Positions 60,134 through 64,000 of a stretch of 64,000 bases of DNA are shown piece by piece. Within the stretch, counting starts at the first letter, position 1. The number at the start of each line of letters is the position of its first letter. Source of the DNA: Acorus gramineus (lineage: Eukaryota > Streptophyta > Magnoliopsida > Acorales > Acoraceae). Below the pieces are notes generated by a model, which had not been told where the DNA came from, ran no database searches, and was given only the letters and a program-made list of their open reading frames with translations. The translations under genes and the position numbers were made by a program. Location of the stretch: contig CM060853.1 of assembly GCA_030737835.1 (NCBI GenBank), forward strand, positions 21,324,895 to 21,388,894, in the 5' to 3' direction.

Positions 60134-60908
60134 AATGTAGAATGTTTTATTATCCAATGCATGTCTGTAAGATTATAGCATATCTATGGACCAATCACTT
60201 TTGTAACGTATTCAAGAATGTCTCATCTATTGGAGCGTTGACATCCGAAGCGTAGTGCTTTTTATTAATCAATATGTTCAACCAATTAATTTAATTGTGT
60301 ATTACTTGTTTATGTAGACTTTTTATGTTAAAATGAAACATTTTTTATGAGTGCGGTTTTGTAGAATTTATGTAACTGTCAAACTCTTACAAAAGGGGTC
60401 CAACCCGGTTTTTTTTTTAACTGATTTTTTTTTAAACGATTGCATTTGGATGTGTTTGCAATCCAATTGAGGAGTCTTTACAATCGTATGAGATATGTCA
60501 AAATATATAAATATTTTAACGGATTAAACAAGAAACATATTGATTTTCAACATGTGGGTAACCACACACAAGTTTATTTTGGTTCTAACCAGGGTAGTAG
60601 TGGTTGACGTATTTTTAAAATGTAAAAAAAGGACAATCTTTAATATCTCCAAAAAAAAAAAATTGTTTTCTTCATTTCAACCAAACATCAAAATAACATT
60701 CAGCACTTATAAAATGGACTCAAATACCCTTCCAATAAGCACATATGTCACTTGGTTAACCAAACACACTTATTTAAAATACTGCATAAAAGTATCCATC
60801 AAACCAAACGCTTTTGGGACTTAACTCTTAAAGATTATCATCATAACTTTTTTCTGCACTTATTAATCAGCACTTAAAATCCGCTTTCCGCCGTTGCCAA
60901 ACAGCACC
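60134..60908. other. Right non-coding end of the Harbinger element
   Basis: 3' flank of the GRF gene and AT-rich right subterminal zone, with repeated GCACTTAT/AAGTGC words and the right terminal inverted repeat at 60898-60908. No gene. Confidence 0.7.
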
Positions 60909-63789
60909 TAAATCAATTTTATGGGGTGTTTGGACTGGTGAAATGATCAATAATTGTTAAGAAGTTGAATGATTTTTCAAAAATCAGAAATAGTTAATAA
61001 TGGATACGCACCTGGAGCAACATACCGAGGGTGCCCAATGTACTCGTTGGTGTTGCAGACTTGTTCTCTCCACAGAGCAGCTTTGAGATCCCAAAATCAC
61101 CCAAATGAGCGACCATGTCCTCATCTAATAAGATGTTGCTCGGCTTCACATCGGAGTGAACCACAGGCCTAGAGCATCCATGGTGGAGATATTCCAACGC
61201 CGAGGCCACTTCACTCACTATACACACCCTTCCAACGCCGAGGTCAAGCATGTGGTCTTGTGAAGAGTGAAACCACTCTTCACAAGGCTTTTGTTGGGCA
61301 TATATTGGAGTATCAAAGCCTTGAAGTTCTCAGTTGAGCAGCTACTAATGATCTTCACGAGGTTACGGTGGCGAACATTGCGCATCACCTCACATTCCTT
61401 TTCAAACCTCTTCGATGTTTGCTCTGATGACCCAAGCTTCAAGACCTTAATTGCCACAATCATCCCATCTTCCAACCGCCCTTTATAAACCGAACCGAAA
61501 CTCCCAACACCAAGAATATTAGCCTCATTGAAGTTTTCGGTTGCACGCACTAGTTCTCGTTCAGATACAAATCTTTGATGAACTAGAGATGGCAGTCAAT
61601 CAATCGAGTTACGCCCTCTCCTCTTACATTTTTTGTTTAACAACACATAGAACACAATGACAAAAACTGCCAAGCCAAAGAGGAGGAAAGGGAGAACATA
61701 TTTCAACATGATGGGTCGAGTCCTTGATGTCTTTGTGCCTGATGCCTTGCAAGTAGGTAGACCTTGCTTTGTCGCTCCACAGAGAGCGAGATTACCGATG
61801 AGAGATTGCACCGTGAGGTTCTCAAAGGCACCACCATTTGGTACCTCACCTTCCAACCTATTGAACGACAGATTGAGGAAAGTGAGATCCTGAGGATTGG
61901 CTAGAGAGTTTGGGATCTTTCCCGAGAGAGAATTGGAGGAAAGATCGAGGAGGCTAAGGCTTATCAAGCCAGAAATGGATTGTGGGATTGGACCTGAGAA
62001 GGAGTTGTTCGATCTGCAAGTTGAGATTCACTAGCATTTGGAGGTGGTCTAGTGTGATGGGGAGGAAACCCGACAGGCGATTCGAAGAAAGATCCATCAC
62101 TGTTAAGAAATTAAGATTCCCCACTTCCTCTGAAATATATCCTTCCAAGAAATTCAGAGAGAAGTCCAAGGAAATCAGTTGTTTGAGACCCCAAACACCA
62201 GATGGGATGGTAGATGACAGAGCATTTTCTGCTAATGATATTGTTTGAAGACTAGTGAGGTTCCCTACATGGCTTGGAATTGGTCCAGAAAGCATGTTCT
62301 GGTTAAGAAATAGAATACCCAGATTGGTCATGGACTGAAATATTTCTTGAGGTATTGATCCTTCCAATCGGTTCCCCGTCAGGTGCAACTCCTGTGTCTT
62401 CTCCAGATTTTTGTACTCCAATGGAATGGTACCTGTCAATTCATTATATCTCAAATCCAAGTGAATCAAGTTACTTAGATTGCCGAACATAGAAATACTT
62501 CCAGTGATGGAACAACTGCTTGCGAGCATTAATTGAAGACTCGTCGAAATGTTGTTCAAATGAAGATCCGGCAGGGGCCCATTGAACGAATTTCAAGATA
62601 AAATTATTTCTTCAAAGTTGTTCGAGTTTAACAAAGACCAAAGAAACCCAAGTCCGCCGCCGAGTTGGTTGTCTTCCAAATTGAGTTTTTGAAGGAGTGG
62701 GAGCTCTCCTAGCGGGGCTGGAACTGACCCAGTGAACATGTTACCAGAGATCTCAAGGACCATGAGATTCGAAGCATTCGAAAGAGATCTGGGGATCGAC
62801 CCGGTGAATCCATTCTCGGGGATATGGATCTCTTCAAGGAATGGGAAATGAAGCCCAAAATCCGTCGGGAAGCTCCCGGAGACACGCAACCACGTGAGAT
62901 CAATCACAACAAGTGACGACATGTTTAGGATCGCTCTTGGCATTGGCCCAGGTCGGAAATCGTTTTGTCGCAAAATTAATATTTGCAGGCTAGAGAGACG
63001 CCCAAGCGATGCGGGGATAACATCTCCTGTCAAGTTGTTGTAGCTGAGGTCTAGAACACTCAACTGGCTGAGGTTTCCGATCGACGACGGGATGGCGCCC
63101 GTAAGTCTATTCTCGTAGAGGTTCACGACGGTGAGCGGCACGCTGTCCCCCAGCCCTCCGGGGATCTCTCCGGAGAGCTGGTTGTTGCTGAGGTCCAGGA
63201 AATTGAGGCGTGGGAGGTGTATAGGAGGGATCTCTCCTGTGAGCGAGTTGTGAGCGAGAGAGAGTTTCTCCAAAGTGGGGATGTTGAAGATGGTGGGCGG
63301 AATGGGACCATCGAGGCGGTTGTAGAAGAGGGCAAGGGCCCTAAGGCGTGGGAGATGGACGGCCGGGATCTCCCCAGACAATGAGTTTCTGTAAAGAAGG
63401 ACGCTCTCCAAAGAGGACATTTATGTTGAAGATAAACTCTGGGATGGGACCGTCCTTCGCTTAGGTCGAGCAATGTGAGGAAGGATAAGTTTCCGATCTC
63501 TGGAGCGATGGTGCCGGCCAAAGAGTAGGATTCAAGCTGTAGAGCAGTGACTCGGGGTCTCTCCTGCGGCTGCAGTAGACGCCGGTCCAGGTGCAGAAGG
63601 ACGTGTTGGGGTTCCATGTGGTGGTGAGGATGTTGTGGGGGTCTGAGGTGTTACGTGGGATTTGAAGGCGAGCAGGGCTGATAAGTCTCTTGGATGGTTT
63701 TTTGGTTTTGGTGTTGCTGACACACATGCTAGTATGAACAAGAAGAATATTGTGCCTTTAAGTACCATGTGGGATTGAAGGGCCTGCAT

Positions 63790-64000
63790 TTGTGTGTGTG
63801 TGTGAGATTAGTTGGGTAGCTTAGGGAGGTTTATATAACTTTGGCAACCGAGAGAGAGAGAGAGAGAGAGAGAGAACTAGACTTCAAAGTAGAGACTTCA
63901 GGGATGCGTAGACTCGCAAGTTGTGTTTCATTAAGGGGCCGTTTGGTTCACCTGATATTCAGTACTTATTTAGCTGAAACCTGATTTTCAGTACTTATTT
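63790..64000. other. RLK-D promoter region with microsatellites
   Basis: Upstream of the RLK-D start on the minus strand: TATA box TATATAA at 63837-63831 (42 bp upstream), a (TG)n tract at 63791-63804 between it and the start codon, and a (GA)n tract at 63849-63874. The same TATA spacing as RLK1 supports the ATG at 63789. Confidence 0.65.
63935..64000. mobile_element. Left end of a Tourist/Harbinger-like MITE, cut by the window edge
   Basis: GGGGCCGTTTGGTTC follows TTAA, a common start of Tourist-like MITEs with TTA/TAA duplication. It shares AGTACTTAT and AGCTGAAA words with the left subterminal zone of the large Harbinger element (53175-53215), so it might be a related non-autonomous copy. 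The right end is not in the window. Confidence 0.5.

Larger units (their letters stand above)
53154..60908 (+). mobile_element. Complete PIF/Harbinger transposon, 7755 bp, with three genes
   Basis: Ends GGTGCTGTTTG...CAAACAGCACC, an 11-bp perfect inverted repeat that continues with GCAAC after a small gap, flanked by TAA on both sides (53151-53153, 60909-60911). A 3-bp TWA target duplication is the rule for PIF/Harbinger. Subterminal zones repeat AAGTGCTG/CAGCACTT motifs. It carries, all on the plus strand, a Myb/SANT-like ORF (56852-57853), a DDE transposase (58371-59624) and a GRF zinc-finger/membrane ORF (59702-60133). It inserted antisense into the intron of RLK-D. All three ORFs are open and both ends are intact, so it may be or recently have been autonomous. 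Confidence 0.92.
52602..63789 (-). pseudogene. RLK-D: broken LRR receptor-like kinase with a transposon-filled intron
   Basis: Fourth member of the RLK family, minus strand. Exon 1 63789-61012 (signal peptide from ATG 63789, LRRs, membrane helix near 61735-61640, kinase), intron 61011-53003 (8009 bp), exon 2 53002-52602. Exon 2 is open and ends at TGA 52604-52602. Lesions in exon 1: 2-nt insertions near 63647 and 63552, further indels near 63430, TGA near 62594, 4-nt insertion near 62010, TGA near 61600, a small scrambled stretch near 61240-61290, 1-nt deletion near 61028 before the donor. HSDVKPSN and DFG are still readable. Intron minus the transposon is about 250 bp, close to 315-317 bp in RLK1/RLK2, so the gene had the same structure before insertion. 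Confidence 0.92.

Noticed and set aside
1-64000. CRISPR arrays, prokaryotic operons, rRNA or intact tRNA genes
   Set aside because: No regular spacer-repeat arrays, no rRNA similarity and no complete tRNA cloverleaf were seen; the DNA is plant nuclear.

Overview
The window is nuclear DNA of a flowering plant. It has intron-rich genes with GT-AG splice sites, AT-rich spacers, nested transposable elements, and plant-specific families: class XI myosin, non-RD LRR receptor kinases, FAR1-related sequences and nepenthesin-type aspartic proteases. The species cannot be named from the sequence. All exon structures below were read by eye from splice signals and family conservation.

Layout. At 1-7595 (-) lies the 5' part of a class XI myosin gene; 17 exons (614 codons) are in frame and the gene runs off the left edge. 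At 12732-19703 (-) is a complete 12-exon nuclear gene for the 39-kDa NDUFA9-type subunit of mitochondrial complex I. From 20.3 to 44.1 kb is a duplicated cluster: a broken LRR receptor kinase (RLK-A, 20.3-23.9 kb), the only open one (RLK1, 27902-31366), and a broken near-copy (RLK2, 34472-37952). RLK1 and RLK2 sit in a direct duplication of about 6.5 kb (27421-33946 and 33947-about 40597). Each block ends in a fragment of an antisense EXS-domain gene, and the second is followed by a truncated copy of the NDUFA9 gene (41197-44143). From 44.3 to 48.1 kb there is a foldback element with long arms and a dead FAR1-like gene. At 50172-51629 (+) is an aspartic protease gene broken only by one extra G. 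From 52.6 to 63.8 kb (-) is a fourth receptor kinase, RLK-D, a pseudogene whose single intron holds a complete 7755-bp PIF/Harbinger transposon.

The two housekeeping genes (myosin motor, complex I subunit) are intact as far as visible. The RLK cluster looks like immune-receptor birth and death: four members share one architecture (signal peptide, LRRs, transmembrane helix, non-RD kinase, one intron at the same place in the kinase), and three are dead by nonsense, frameshift or insertion.

The strongest candidates for something new are: (1) the Harbinger element, with matching termini, TAA target duplication, a Myb-like ORF, an intact DDE transposase and a third gene coding a GRF-type zinc finger joined to a membrane helix; (2) the 44.3-45.4 kb foldback, with several copies of a 14-bp perfect palindrome; (3) several elements dated by target duplications or paralogous empty sites, including a solo LTR inside a poly(A)-tailed insertion inside the NDUFA9 pseudogene.
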